From positions 1 to 64,000 of the forward strand of contig NZ_JBMOUD010000007.1 of the NCBI RefSeq assembly GCF_049319665.1: a DNA stretch of 64,000 bases. The letters are read 5' to 3'. The DNA comes from JBMOUD01 sp049319665. GTDB taxonomy: Bacteria; Pseudomonadota; Gammaproteobacteria; Enterobacterales; Enterobacteriaceae. The position numbers and the translations under genes were made by a program. The notes under the pieces were generated by a model that was given only the letters and a program-made list of their open reading frames with translations, was not told the origin of the DNA and did not search any database. Below are positions 1 through 8,136 of this stretch, one piece after another; within the stretch, counting starts at the first letter, position 1, and every line of letters begins with the position of its first letter.

Positions 1-480
1 CTCCCCGCCTCCGGGTTCAAGCCAACGATAAATCCATTGTCTTTCACCACTCCACCGGTGGCATTTTGAGTGCGCTTAGCGGCTTTTAAATCAAAAGAAA
101 AAAGGCAAAGGCAAAGGCAAAGGCAAAGGCAAAGGCAAAGGCAGATTAGTTTTTGACGTAACAAGGTTGGTGGCGCACTCAAAATTTCACTGACGAGTGG
201 TGGAGAGACGGCGCAGCAGGCTCGAGCCCGAGGAAGGGATGGCGAAGCCATGAAATTTGCGCCTGTCGCTGCGGTGCCTGAAACACAGCCTAATTGGAAT
301 ACGATATAACACCATGAAAAGGCGCGGGATGCCGAAGGGTTCCGCCTTGAACCCTTCGGTCGGTTTCGTCTGCGGAGCCGCATTGGGCACCGCGCTTCGA
401 AAACCGAAATATTCACCATTCCGGTTTTACAAAACCACCTTAAAGCACGGTGATTGCTTTAATCTCCAAGCCCTTCTGGC
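1..480. repeat. Structured inverted-repeat element, copy A (left part cut by window edge)
   Basis: This stretch has no credible gene. It matches 56305-56760 closely over most of its length, so it is a dispersed repeat. The left part (1-90) and right part (160-440) are imperfect inverted copies of each other, both carrying an inner motif ending in GCGCACTCAAAAT. A hairpin at about 334-360 pairs CCGAAGGGTTC with GAACCCTTCGG. It sits in the same flanks (GCGCGGGAT before, CGGTT after) as hairpins of different sequence in copy B. It lies just downstream of mgtA, whose stop is at 516-518. The start of the element is beyond the window. Confidence 0.75.
101..142. repeat. Tandem hexamer array, seven copies of AAAGGC
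   Basis: Seven perfect head-to-tail AAAGGC units lie between the two halves of repeat copy A. The equivalent place in copy B (56403-56414) holds only two units, so the array length varies between copies. Slippage during replication is the likely cause. Confidence 0.9.
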
Positions 481-515
481 TTAAAGAAACCGCCAAAATC
501 CCGGTCTGGATTCCC

Positions 516-3230
516 CTACTGCCATCCATAACGACGCACAAAGATGCCTTTCACTGCCTGAGTCAGCACCATGTACGCGGCCAGAATGACGACCAACCAT
601 GGGAAATAGCTCAGCGGCAATGCCTGCAATTGCAGGAAGCTGGCAATTGGCGAGTAGACTAAGGCAATGCCTGTAACGACCACAGCCAGCGTCATCACAC
701 ACAGCGGCCAAGCGGCGCGGCTTTGGATAAATGGCACTTTGCGGGTACGAATCATATGCACAATCAGCGTTTGTGACAGCAGGCCTTCAATGAACCAGCC
801 AGACTGGAACAAGGTCTGCGCGTGCACTGTATCGGCCTTGAATACCCACCACATCAAGCTAAAGGTCAGCACGTCGAACACCGAACTGATTGGCCCGAAG
901 AACACCATAAAGCGGCCGATATCTCCCGCGTTCCAGTTTTGTGGTTTTGACAGTTGCTCTTCATCGACGTTATCAAACGGAATAGCGACTTGTGACACAT
1001 CGTAAATCAGGTTCTGTACCAGCAAATGCAATGGCAGCATCGGCAAGAACGGTAAGAAGGCACTGGCGATCAATACGCTAAATACGTTACCGAAGTTGGA
1101 GCTGGCGGTCATTTTGATGTATTTGAGCATATTGGCGAAAGTACGGCGGCCTTCGGTTACGCCCTGTTCCAGTACCATCAGGCTCTTTTCCAACAGGATG
1201 ATATCCGCCGCTTCTTTGGCAATATCGACTGCAGAATCGACCGAAATTCCGATATCAGCAGCGCGCAATGCCGGAGCATCGTTGATACCATCGCCCATAA
1301 AGCCGACAACGTGGCCACGTTCACGCAGCACACGGACAATACGTTCTTTGTGCAGCGGCGCTAACTTGGCAAATACTGTGGTGTTCTGCGCGACTTCGGC
1401 AAGCTCAGCATCGCCCATAGTTTCGATATCGCTGCCAATCAGCATATTATCGACGGTTAATCCCACGTCTTTACAGACTTTACGCGCCACCAGCGGGTTA
1501 TCACCGGTCAGGATTTTAACGACCACACCTTTGCTTTGCAGCGCTTTTAATGCAGGAGCAGTACTCTCTTTTGGTGGATCGAGGAAGGCGATATAACCGG
1601 CCAAAATCAGACTAGATTCATCCGCTACCGCGTAACCTTCTGTACGTGCGGGCATAACTTTATGCGCCACGGCAACCACGCGCAGGCCTTGCTGGTTGAG
1701 GTCATCAGTAATGCGGCGAATGCGCACCAGCATCTGCTCGCTCATTGGTACGGTTTCGTCATTGATTTGCACCAGAGTACAAATCGACAGCATCTCTTCC
1801 AGCGCACCTTTACAGATCAGACGATGATGTTCCTGAGATTCAGACACCACAACTGACATGCGGCGGCGGTCAAAGTCGAAAGGAATTTCATCGACTTTTT
1901 GGGTTTTCTTCAGCTCTTCCTGCGTTTGCGTACAATCGGTGCTTTCCAATACCGCCACATCCAGCAGATTTTTCAGGCCAGTTTGGTAGTAACTGTTTAG
2001 CCAAGCCAGATGCAATACGCTGTCGCTGCTCGCACCCAGCACATCGGTGTGGCGCTCCAATACAATCTTATCTTGTGTCAGGGTACCGGTTTTATCGGTG
2101 CACAGAATATCCATCGCGCCAAAGTTTTGGATAGCATCCAATCGTTTCACGATCACTTTTTGACGCGACAGTTTGACCGCCCCTTTGGCCAGCGTCGAGG
2201 TCACAATCATCGGCAGCATTTCTGGCGTCAGGCCAACGGCAACGGAGAGCGCAAACAGCGCAGCTTCCCACCAATCGCCTTTGGTATAACCGTTAATCAG
2301 CAAGACTATCGGCGTCATCACCATCATGAAACGGATCAGCAACCAGCTTACTTTAGTAATACCTGCCTGGAATGCGTTCGGCTGCTGGTCAGTTTGCGTG
2401 ACGCGCTCGGCCAGTTGACCAAACCAAGTTTGCGCACCGGTCGCTATTACCATCGCCATTGCGGTACCGCTGACCACGTTGGTCCCCATAAAGCACAGCG
2501 TATCTTGCTCTAAAGGATGGCAATCGGCTGGCATACGGCTGTTAGCTTGCTTTTCCACCGGCAGAGATTCGCCGGTCAGCGCCGCTTGGCTGATAAACAG
2601 ATCTTTGGCCGATAAAATACGCAGGTCAGCTGGGATCATATCACCTGCAGACAGCTTAACCAGATCGCCCGGCACCAGCTGATTAATCGGCACTTCAACC
2701 GTCGCACTACGCCCGGTCAGCGCATCGCTGCGCAATACTGTCGCCGTATTGCTAACCATTGCTTTAAGGGCATCAGCGGCCTTATTAGAACGCGCTTCTT
2801 GAATGAAACGCATAATGGTTGAGATAAGCACCATCGCGCTTATCACCAGCGCACCGGTAATATCTTCGGTCGCGTAGGAGATGAGTGCCAGCAAAGTGAG
2901 CAATAAATTGAACGGGTTGCGATAACAGATCCACAGATGCTGCCACCAAGACATCGGCTGCTGATCGCCGGTTTGGTTAGCCCCAACCCGCTCGCGAATC
3001 GCGTCAGCTTCTTGCTCAGTCAGGCCTTCATCATGGCAACCAAACTGCAAGTAGAGTTGTTCAATCGGTGCTTTAGCACAAGCCTGGCTGTGTTCGGCGA
3101 TAGACGCGGGTACGTCCTGCACCGCCTGCCCTTTGCCAGTGCTTTCCAGCATAGGAGAACGATGCACCAAACGGCGCGGTAAATTACGGCTCAGAGCATT
3201 GAACAAACGTTGAGTGATATTTTTAAACAT
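516..3230 (-). CDS. mgtA: Magnesium-transporting P-type ATPase MgtA
   Basis: Inner-membrane P3B-type ATPase that brings Mg2+ into the cytoplasm under Mg2+ starvation. The 904-residue protein matches enterobacterial MgtA along its whole length, down to the C-terminal RYGWQ. It carries the TGES actuator motif, the phosphorylation motif DKTGT in CTDKTGTLTQDK, and the hinge GDGINDAPALRAADIGIS, with hydrophobic segments around residues 100-150, 290-350 and in the last 200 residues. The reading frame stays open upstream to a GTG at 3257, but the ATG at 3230 fits the family N terminus (MFKNITQRL). It is preceded by a long leader with a regulatory peptide gene. It is divergent from treR, the arrangement seen in E. 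coli. Confidence 0.96.
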   Translation of the reverse strand: MFKNITQRLFNALSRNLPRRLVHRSPMLESTGKGQAVQDVPASIAEHSQACAKAPIEQLYLQFGCHDEGLTEQEADAIRERVGANQTGDQQPMSWWQHLWICYRNPFNLLLTLLALISYATEDITGALVISAMVLISTIMRFIQEARSNKAADALKAMVSNTATVLRSDALTGRSATVEVPINQLVPGDLVKLSAGDMIPADLRILSAKDLFISQAALTGESLPVEKQANSRMPADCHPLEQDTLCFMGTNVVSGTAMAMVIATGAQTWFGQLAERVTQTDQQPNAFQAGITKVSWLLIRFMMVMTPIVLLINGYTKGDWWEAALFALSVAVGLTPEMLPMIVTSTLAKGAVKLSRQKVIVKRLDAIQNFGAMDILCTDKTGTLTQDKIVLERHTDVLGASSDSVLHLAWLNSYYQTGLKNLLDVAVLESTDCTQTQEELKKTQKVDEIPFDFDRRRMSVVVSESQEHHRLICKGALEEMLSICTLVQINDETVPMSEQMLVRIRRITDDLNQQGLRVVAVAHKVMPARTEGYAVADESSLILAGYIAFLDPPKESTAPALKALQSKGVVVKILTGDNPLVARKVCKDVGLTVDNMLIGSDIETMGDAELAEVAQNTTVFAKLAPLHKERIVRVLRERGHVVGFMGDGINDAPALRAADIGISVDSAVDIAKEAADIILLEKSLMVLEQGVTEGRRTFANMLKYIKMTASSNFGNVFSVLIASAFLPFLPMLPLHLLVQNLIYDVSQVAIPFDNVDEEQLSKPQNWNAGDIGRFMVFFGPISSVFDVLTFSLMWWVFKADTVHAQTLFQSGWFIEGLLSQTLIVHMIRTRKVPFIQSRAAWPLCVMTLAVVVTGIALVYSPIASFLQLQALPLSYFPWLVVILAAYMVLTQAVKGIFVRRYGWQ

Positions 3231-3480
3231 AATGATGCGCACCTTTGTTGCGCCCACGGCAAAACAGCCAAGAGCATGGCAAAAGGATTATATAAACAGC
3301 GCGAACTCCAGAGGTCGCTACTGCTTACCTGTAATCGGCAAGCAGCGGCGTAAAAGGCAGGTGCTTACCGGGTCATATCGGACTTATTGTTGTGTTGGGG
3401 TCGGGGTCCATTACTTTCTCTTCGGTAGGCCATTTATCTGCGATAAACATTGCAGTTGTATAAATAATCTCGGTGTACAA
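3231..3480 (-). promoter_or_regulatory. mgtA 5' leader
   Basis: About 180 nt separate the leader-peptide start (3411) from the mgtA ATG, far more than ribosome binding needs. The leader holds mgtL and a strong stem at 3317-3346 (GCTACTGCTTACC against GGCAAGCAGC, read on the plus strand). In Salmonella and E. coli this leader couples Mg2+ or proline limitation to Rho-dependent readthrough. A PhoP box could not be assigned confidently; a TGTTTA-like half-site near 3448 is too close to mgtL. The promoter probably lies at 3480-3560. Confidence 0.7.
3373..3411 (-). CDS. mgtL: MgtL-type leader peptide, 12 residues
   Basis: A 12-codon ORF reads MDPDPNTTISPI and ends in TGA. It starts about 180 nt upstream of mgtA. 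A purine-rich AGAGAAAG sits just before the ATG. E. coli MgtL begins MEPDP; the acidic-Pro-Asp-Pro core is kept here although the rest of the peptide differs. In E. coli this segment destabilises the translating ribosome when Mg2+ is low, which lets transcription continue into mgtA. Place, start and core motif agree, so the call is secure despite its size. Confidence 0.85.
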   Translation of the reverse strand: MDPDPNTTISPI

Positions 3481-3633
3481 AGATTTTTTTTACCCGCTAT
3501 GATTCTCAGATAAAGCGAAACGATGCGGAGTACAAAATTCCTTCATCTCCACATCACTAAATCGTATCTATTCGGATTAAAAAGCCTTAGGGTAACCGCA
3601 AGAAATACGCCACAGCGGTTATTTCAGCGCGTG

Positions 3634-3639
3634 TATAAT
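3634..3639 (+). promoter_or_regulatory. Candidate -10 element of treR
   Basis: A perfect TATAAT lies 31 nt upstream of the treR ATG. No good -35 hexamer is visible 16-18 nt before it, so the promoter call is tentative. The rest of 3480-3633 shows no gene. Confidence 0.4.
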
Positions 3640-3669
3640 ACTCTTTTCAACATGAACAGTAATTAAACC

Positions 3670-4620
3670 ATGTCTAATCGTCTGACCATCAAGGATATTG
3701 CTCGTTTGAGCGGCGTCGGGAAATCAACCGTTTCCCGCGTATTGAATAATGAAGGACACGTCAGTGACAACACACGAGAACGCGTGTTGGAAGTGATTAA
3801 TCAGCATTCGTTTAGCCCGTCCAAATCGGCTCGAGCGATGCGAGGTCAGAGTGATAAAGTAGTGGCAATTATTATCAGTCGTCTTGACTCCCCTTCTGAG
3901 AATCAGGCCTTACGTGCCATGCTGCCGCTGTTTTATGAGCAGGGTTACGACCCTATCGTGATGGAAAGCCAGTTCAGCAGTCAGCGCGTAGGTGAACATC
4001 TCAAAGTGCTGCATCAGCGTAGCGTCGATGGCATTGTGTTGTTTGGTTTTACCGAGTTGGACGTCGAGCAGTTGATGCCATGGCAAGATAAAATGGTGGT
4101 AATGGCACGAGAGTATCCGGGCTTATCTTCCGTATGTTATGACGATGCTGGCGCCGTTAGCCTGTTACTGAACAAGCTTTATGAAAAGGGCCAGCGGCAT
4201 ATCAGCTATGTTGGCGTTGATGCCAAAGATGCCACGACGGGTAAATTACGTAGCCAGTCCTACCTCGATTTTTGCCAGCAACATAACCTGACACCGGCCA
4301 TTGCCTTGGGTGAACTTAGCTACCACAGCGGTTTTCGTTTGGCCTCGCAAGTGCTAAGCCCACAGACCGATGCGATTGTCTGCGCCTCGGATACTATTGC
4401 ACTCGGCGTCACTAAATATCTGCAAGAGCAGCAAGCCAGCAATGTGCGCGTTGTCGGCATAGGGAACAACCCATTACTTAAGTTTCTGTTCCCAAAAAGT
4501 TTTTCTATTGATTTAGGCTACGAACAAGCCGGGAATGCCGCCGCACGCCTGCTGTTAGAACAGGTATTAAGAAGTGCAGCGCCACAGCAAATCATTATTC
4601 CTAGCAAGCTGGCCGATTAA
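3670..4620 (+). CDS. treR: Trehalose operon repressor TreR
   Basis: LacI/GalR-family repressor of treBC, relieved by trehalose-6-phosphate. The 316 residues (E. coli TreR has 315) begin with a LacI-type helix-turn-helix, TIKDIARLSGVGKSTVSRVL, at residues 5-24, followed by the hinge and a periplasmic-binding-protein-like sensor domain from about residue 62. It is transcribed towards treB, with the operator palindrome in the 141-nt gap. Gene order mgtA/treR/treB/treC is as in E. coli. Confidence 0.95.
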   Translation: MSNRLTIKDIARLSGVGKSTVSRVLNNEGHVSDNTRERVLEVINQHSFSPSKSARAMRGQSDKVVAIIISRLDSPSENQALRAMLPLFYEQGYDPIVMESQFSSQRVGEHLKVLHQRSVDGIVLFGFTELDVEQLMPWQDKMVVMAREYPGLSSVCYDDAGAVSLLLNKLYEKGQRHISYVGVDAKDATTGKLRSQSYLDFCQQHNLTPAIALGELSYHSGFRLASQVLSPQTDAIVCASDTIALGVTKYLQEQQASNVRVVGIGNNPLLKFLFPKSFSIDLGYEQAGNAAARLLLEQVLRSAAPQQIIIPSKLAD

Positions 4621-4637
4621 CCTATTTTTCTAAATTT

Positions 4638-4653
4638 TGTGATCTTGCTTTCA
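4638..4653 (+). promoter_or_regulatory. Candidate CRP site upstream of treB
   Basis: TGTGATCTTGCTTTCA has a perfect left half-site (TGTGA) and a 3/5 match on the right half with the correct 6-nt spacer. treBC is under CRP control in E. coli, which makes the site plausible, but the right half is weak. Confidence 0.45.
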
Positions 4654-4658
4654 AAATT

Positions 4659-4670
4659 GGGAACGTTCCC
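4659..4670. promoter_or_regulatory. TreR operator palindrome
   Basis: GGGAACGTTCCC is a perfect 12-bp palindrome 92 nt upstream of the treB ATG, with the central CG typical of LacI/GalR-family operators. Its place between treR and treB makes TreR the obvious ligand. Confidence 0.8.
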
Positions 4671-4761
4671 GGATCTAAATCCAGAAGACAGGATATGCTG
4701 CATGCATTACTTGTCCTAAACGTAAATTCTCTGCCTACACCACTACGAGAAAAACACCAGA

Positions 4762-6177
4762 ATGAGCAAAGTCAAACAACAAAATATAGACCGCTTAATT
4801 GAGCTAATCGGTGGTCGCGATAATATTGCTACTGTTACCCATTGCATCACTCGCCTGCGCTTCGTGCTACAAGACCCGGCCAGTGCCGATCCTAAAGCGA
4901 TTGAAGCCTTGCCGATGGTTAAAGGCTGCTTTACCAATGCCGGTCAGTTCCAGGTAGTGATTGGCCCTGAGGTCGATGATTACTATAAGGCGCTAACGGC
5001 AACGATGGGCCGTGAAGGCACGACCAAAGATGAAGCCAAAGTGGCCGCGCGCCAAAACATGAGCTGGTTTGAGCGTGGGATCTCACACTTTGCCGAGATC
5101 TTCTTCCCACTGCTGCCAGCACTTATCAGCGGCGGCTTGATCCTCGGTTTCCGTAATGTTATCGGCGATATTCCCTTCGGCGATGGCAAAACGCTGGCCC
5201 AATCAAGCGAGACGTGGAAAACCCTCTATGACTTCTTATGGCTGCTGGGCGAAGCCATCTTTATGTTCCTGCCGGTTGCCGTGTGTTGGTCTACGGTGAA
5301 GAAAATGGGCGGCACCGAGATCCTCGGTATCGTATTAGGGATTACGCTGGTCTCACCACAGTTGATGAATGCTTATCAGCTTGGACAACAAACACCAGAT
5401 GTCTGGCATTTTGGTTGGTTTACCATTCAGAAAGTCGGCTATCAGGCGCAGGTGATCCCATCGGTTCTGGCCGGGATGGCGCTGGTATTTATTGAAAATG
5501 GCATGAAAAAAATCGTGCCTAACTATCTCTATCTGGTGATTGTGCCGGTTGTGTCGTTGATTCTGGCGGTCTTCCTTGCGCACACACTGATTGGTCCGTT
5601 TGGCCGCAGTATCGGCAATGGCGTTGCCTGGGTAGTGAAAAGCGTCATGACCGGCAGCTTCGCCCCAATTGGTGCAGCGCTGTTTGGTTTCTTCTACGCC
5701 CCGCTGGTGATAACCGGTATCCATCAGACCACATTAGCTATCGATATGCAGATGGTGCAAAGCACCGGTGGCACACCAGTCTGGCCGCTGATTGCATTAT
5801 CTAATATCGCTCAGGCCGCTGCCGTGCTGGGTATTGTGATCATTAGCCGCAAACACAATGAGCGCGAGATTTCCGTACCGGCAACCATTTCCGCCTTCCT
5901 GGGTGTAACAGAGCCTGCGATGTACGGTATCAACCTGAAATATCGCTTCCCAATGCTGTGCGCAATGATTGGTTCATGCCTCGCTGCACTGATCTGTGGT
6001 CTGTATGGCGTGACCGCTAACGGCATTGGTGTCGGCGGCTTACCGGGCATTCTGTCCATCAAACCGCAGTTCTGGGTGGTCTTCTCCATCGCGATGCTGG
6101 TAGCAACCGTAGTGCCGGTCGTGCTGACCATTCTGGTCTATCAACGTAAGTTCCGTCGCGGCGAGCTGGCGGTTTAA
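4762..6177 (+). CDS. treB: PTS trehalose-specific EIIBC component
   Basis: Inner-membrane permease that takes up trehalose and phosphorylates it to trehalose-6-phosphate. The 471 residues (E. coli 473) start with an EIIB domain, whose phospho-accepting cysteine is C28 in THCITRLRF, joined at about residue 100 to an EIIC domain with many membrane segments. No EIIA domain is present, so phosphate probably comes from the glucose EIIA (Crr), as in E. coli. It precedes treC by 48 nt in one operon and lies downstream of the TreR operator. Confidence 0.95.
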   Translation: MSKVKQQNIDRLIELIGGRDNIATVTHCITRLRFVLQDPASADPKAIEALPMVKGCFTNAGQFQVVIGPEVDDYYKALTATMGREGTTKDEAKVAARQNMSWFERGISHFAEIFFPLLPALISGGLILGFRNVIGDIPFGDGKTLAQSSETWKTLYDFLWLLGEAIFMFLPVAVCWSTVKKMGGTEILGIVLGITLVSPQLMNAYQLGQQTPDVWHFGWFTIQKVGYQAQVIPSVLAGMALVFIENGMKKIVPNYLYLVIVPVVSLILAVFLAHTLIGPFGRSIGNGVAWVVKSVMTGSFAPIGAALFGFFYAPLVITGIHQTTLAIDMQMVQSTGGTPVWPLIALSNIAQAAAVLGIVIISRKHNEREISVPATISAFLGVTEPAMYGINLKYRFPMLCAMIGSCLAALICGLYGVTANGIGVGGLPGILSIKPQFWVVFSIAMLVATVVPVVLTILVYQRKFRRGELAV

Positions 6178-6225
6178 TTTTCGAACTACTTTGTACTGTT
6201 ATTTTAAAATAAGGCGAGTCTGGCA

Positions 6226-7863
6226 ATGAATACTCCTGTGCCATGGTGGCAAAACGGCGTTATCTACCAAATTTATCCGAAGAGTTTTCAGGACAGCACT
6301 GGCAGCGGAACGGGCGACATTAACGGGATTATCCGTCGTCTGGACTACCTGCAAACCTTAGGGGTGGACGCGCTGTGGATCACTCCGATGTATCCTTCTC
6401 CGCAGGTAGATAATGGTTATGATGTTGCAGATTACTGCGGTATCGATCCAAGTTACGGCACAATGGACGATTTTAAGGCACTGATCGCCGCCGCGCATCA
6501 GCGCGGTATTCGTCTGGTGATGGACATGGTGTTTAACCATACTTCGACCGAACATCCGTGGTTTAAACAGGCACAGGATAGCGCTAGCCCGTATCGAGAT
6601 TTCTATATCTGGCGTGATGCCAGCGCTGAAGGATTACCGAATAACTGGCGATCTAAATTTGGTGGGAACGCCTGGCAATGGCATGCCGAAAGCGGTCAGT
6701 ATTTTTTGCATCTGTTTGCCCCAGAACAGGCGGACCTCAACTGGGAGCACCCGCCGGTGCGCCAGGCCTTAAAGCAGGTTTGTGAGTTTTGGGCTGACCT
6801 TGGTGTGGATGGCTTACGTCTGGATGTGATAAATCTGGTCTCGAAAGAGCAGGATTTCCCGTCTGATGATAGCGGCGATGGCCGCCGTTTCTATACCGAT
6901 GGCCCGCGCATTCATGAGTTTTTGCAGGAGATGAGCCGCGATGTATTCCAGCCAAAAGGCTTGATGACCGTCGGCGAGATGTCTTCGACTAAGCTCGAGC
7001 ACTGTCAGCGCTATGCGGCTCTAGATGGCGGCGAACTATCGATGACCTTCAATTTCCACCATCTGAAGGTCGATTACCCTCAAGGCCAGAAATGGGCGTT
7101 GGCGAAGCCGGATTTTGTCGAGCTGAAAAGCATTTTCAACCAGTGGCAACAAGGGATGCACGGTCACGCCTGGAACGCACTGTTCTGGTGTAATCACGAT
7201 CAGCCGCGCATTGTTTCACGCTTTGGTGATGAAGGGCCGCTACGCGTTGTGGCCGCCAAGATGTTGGCGATGGTGCTACATGGAATGCAGGGCACACCTT
7301 ATATTTATCAGGGCGAAGAGATTGGCATGACTAACCCTGGCTATCAACGTATCGAGCAATATCGTGACGTTGAAAGTCTGAATATGTTTGCCGAACTCGC
7401 AGAGGCAGGCCAGGACCAGCAGCAGTTGCTGGCCATTTTAGCCACTAAATCCCGCGATAATGGCCGTACACCAATGCAATGGGATGCCTCGCCAAACGCT
7501 GGGTTTACTGAAGGTACCGCCTGGATTAGCCCGGCCGAGAATTACCTGCAGATTAACGCCGAACAGGCGCTGGCGGATCAAGATTCGGTATTTTATACCT
7601 ATCAGCAACTGATCCAGCTTCGTAAAAGTCTACCGATACTGACTCAAGGCGATTATCAGGATCAACTGCCTGAACATCCGCATTTGTGGTGTTATCAGCG
7701 CAGCTGGCAAGGTCAAAAATTGGTGGTATGGTGTAATCTCAGTGCAGAATCGCAACAGGTTCCACTCACATCTCCTGCCGGTGAATGGTTGCTCGGTAAC
7801 TACGAGGATGCGCCAAACCACGGTAATTTACGTCCTTTTGAAGCCGTTTACTGGCTCGTATAG
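6226..7863 (+). CDS. treC: Trehalose-6-phosphate hydrolase TreC
   Basis: Cytoplasmic GH13 enzyme that splits trehalose-6-phosphate, the product of TreB, into glucose and glucose-6-phosphate. The 545 residues (E. coli 551) show the GH13 motifs in order: DMVFNHTS near residue 100, nucleophile D200 in GLRLDVINL, acid/base E251 in VGEMSS, and transition-state Asp D325 in NHDQPR. The ATG at 6226 follows an AAGGCGAG ribosome-binding site. A strong terminator follows the stop codon. Confidence 0.96.
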   Translation: MNTPVPWWQNGVIYQIYPKSFQDSTGSGTGDINGIIRRLDYLQTLGVDALWITPMYPSPQVDNGYDVADYCGIDPSYGTMDDFKALIAAAHQRGIRLVMDMVFNHTSTEHPWFKQAQDSASPYRDFYIWRDASAEGLPNNWRSKFGGNAWQWHAESGQYFLHLFAPEQADLNWEHPPVRQALKQVCEFWADLGVDGLRLDVINLVSKEQDFPSDDSGDGRRFYTDGPRIHEFLQEMSRDVFQPKGLMTVGEMSSTKLEHCQRYAALDGGELSMTFNFHHLKVDYPQGQKWALAKPDFVELKSIFNQWQQGMHGHAWNALFWCNHDQPRIVSRFGDEGPLRVVAAKMLAMVLHGMQGTPYIYQGEEIGMTNPGYQRIEQYRDVESLNMFAELAEAGQDQQQLLAILATKSRDNGRTPMQWDASPNAGFTEGTAWISPAENYLQINAEQALADQDSVFYTYQQLIQLRKSLPILTQGDYQDQLPEHPHLWCYQRSWQGQKLVVWCNLSAESQQVPLTSPAGEWLLGNYEDAPNHGNLRPFEAVYWLV

Positions 7864-7882
7864 GCCGACTATTACTCTCAAT

Positions 7883-7909
7883 GAGCGGCTATATTGCCGC
7901 TCTTTTTTT
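7883..7909 (+). terminator. treBC intrinsic terminator
   Basis: Stem GAGCGGC/GCCGCTC with a 6-nt loop, followed directly by seven Ts, 20 nt after the treC stop codon. Confidence 0.9.
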
Positions 7910-8018
7910 ACTTCCTTCCCTGATTTTTTTACTCCTCTTTTTCGACGTACCTTCCAAAATCCACATACTGTATTTTCCTTGTCTTAGGTCAATCAAATAG
8001 ACATTAAGCAGCGAGAAA

Positions 8019-8065
8019 TATCTATATATAGTGCGTATATTCAACATCAATTCATATATATGGTA
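8019..8065. promoter_or_regulatory. Pair of NrdR boxes upstream of nrdD
   Basis: The cores CTATATATAG (8022-8031) and CATATATATG (8053-8062) resemble the NrdR box core CWATATATWG; the first is a full match, the second has central mismatches. Their centres are exactly 31 bp apart, three helical turns, which is the known spacing of NrdR box pairs. NrdR represses ribonucleotide reductase operons according to dATP/ATP level. The rest of 7910-8136 shows only an AT-rich promoter region. Confidence 0.8.
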
Positions 8066-8136
8066 TTTCATTGCAATGTACGCTGATGCAACTAATCAAT
8101 AGTCCTCATCAGCGTGCTCGCTCAAGGAGAAAAATT

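Noticed and set aside
3440..3460. TGTTTA-like PhoP half-site upstream of mgtL
   Set aside because: Only one half matches, and it lies about 30 nt from mgtL, leaving no room for a -10 element and leader.
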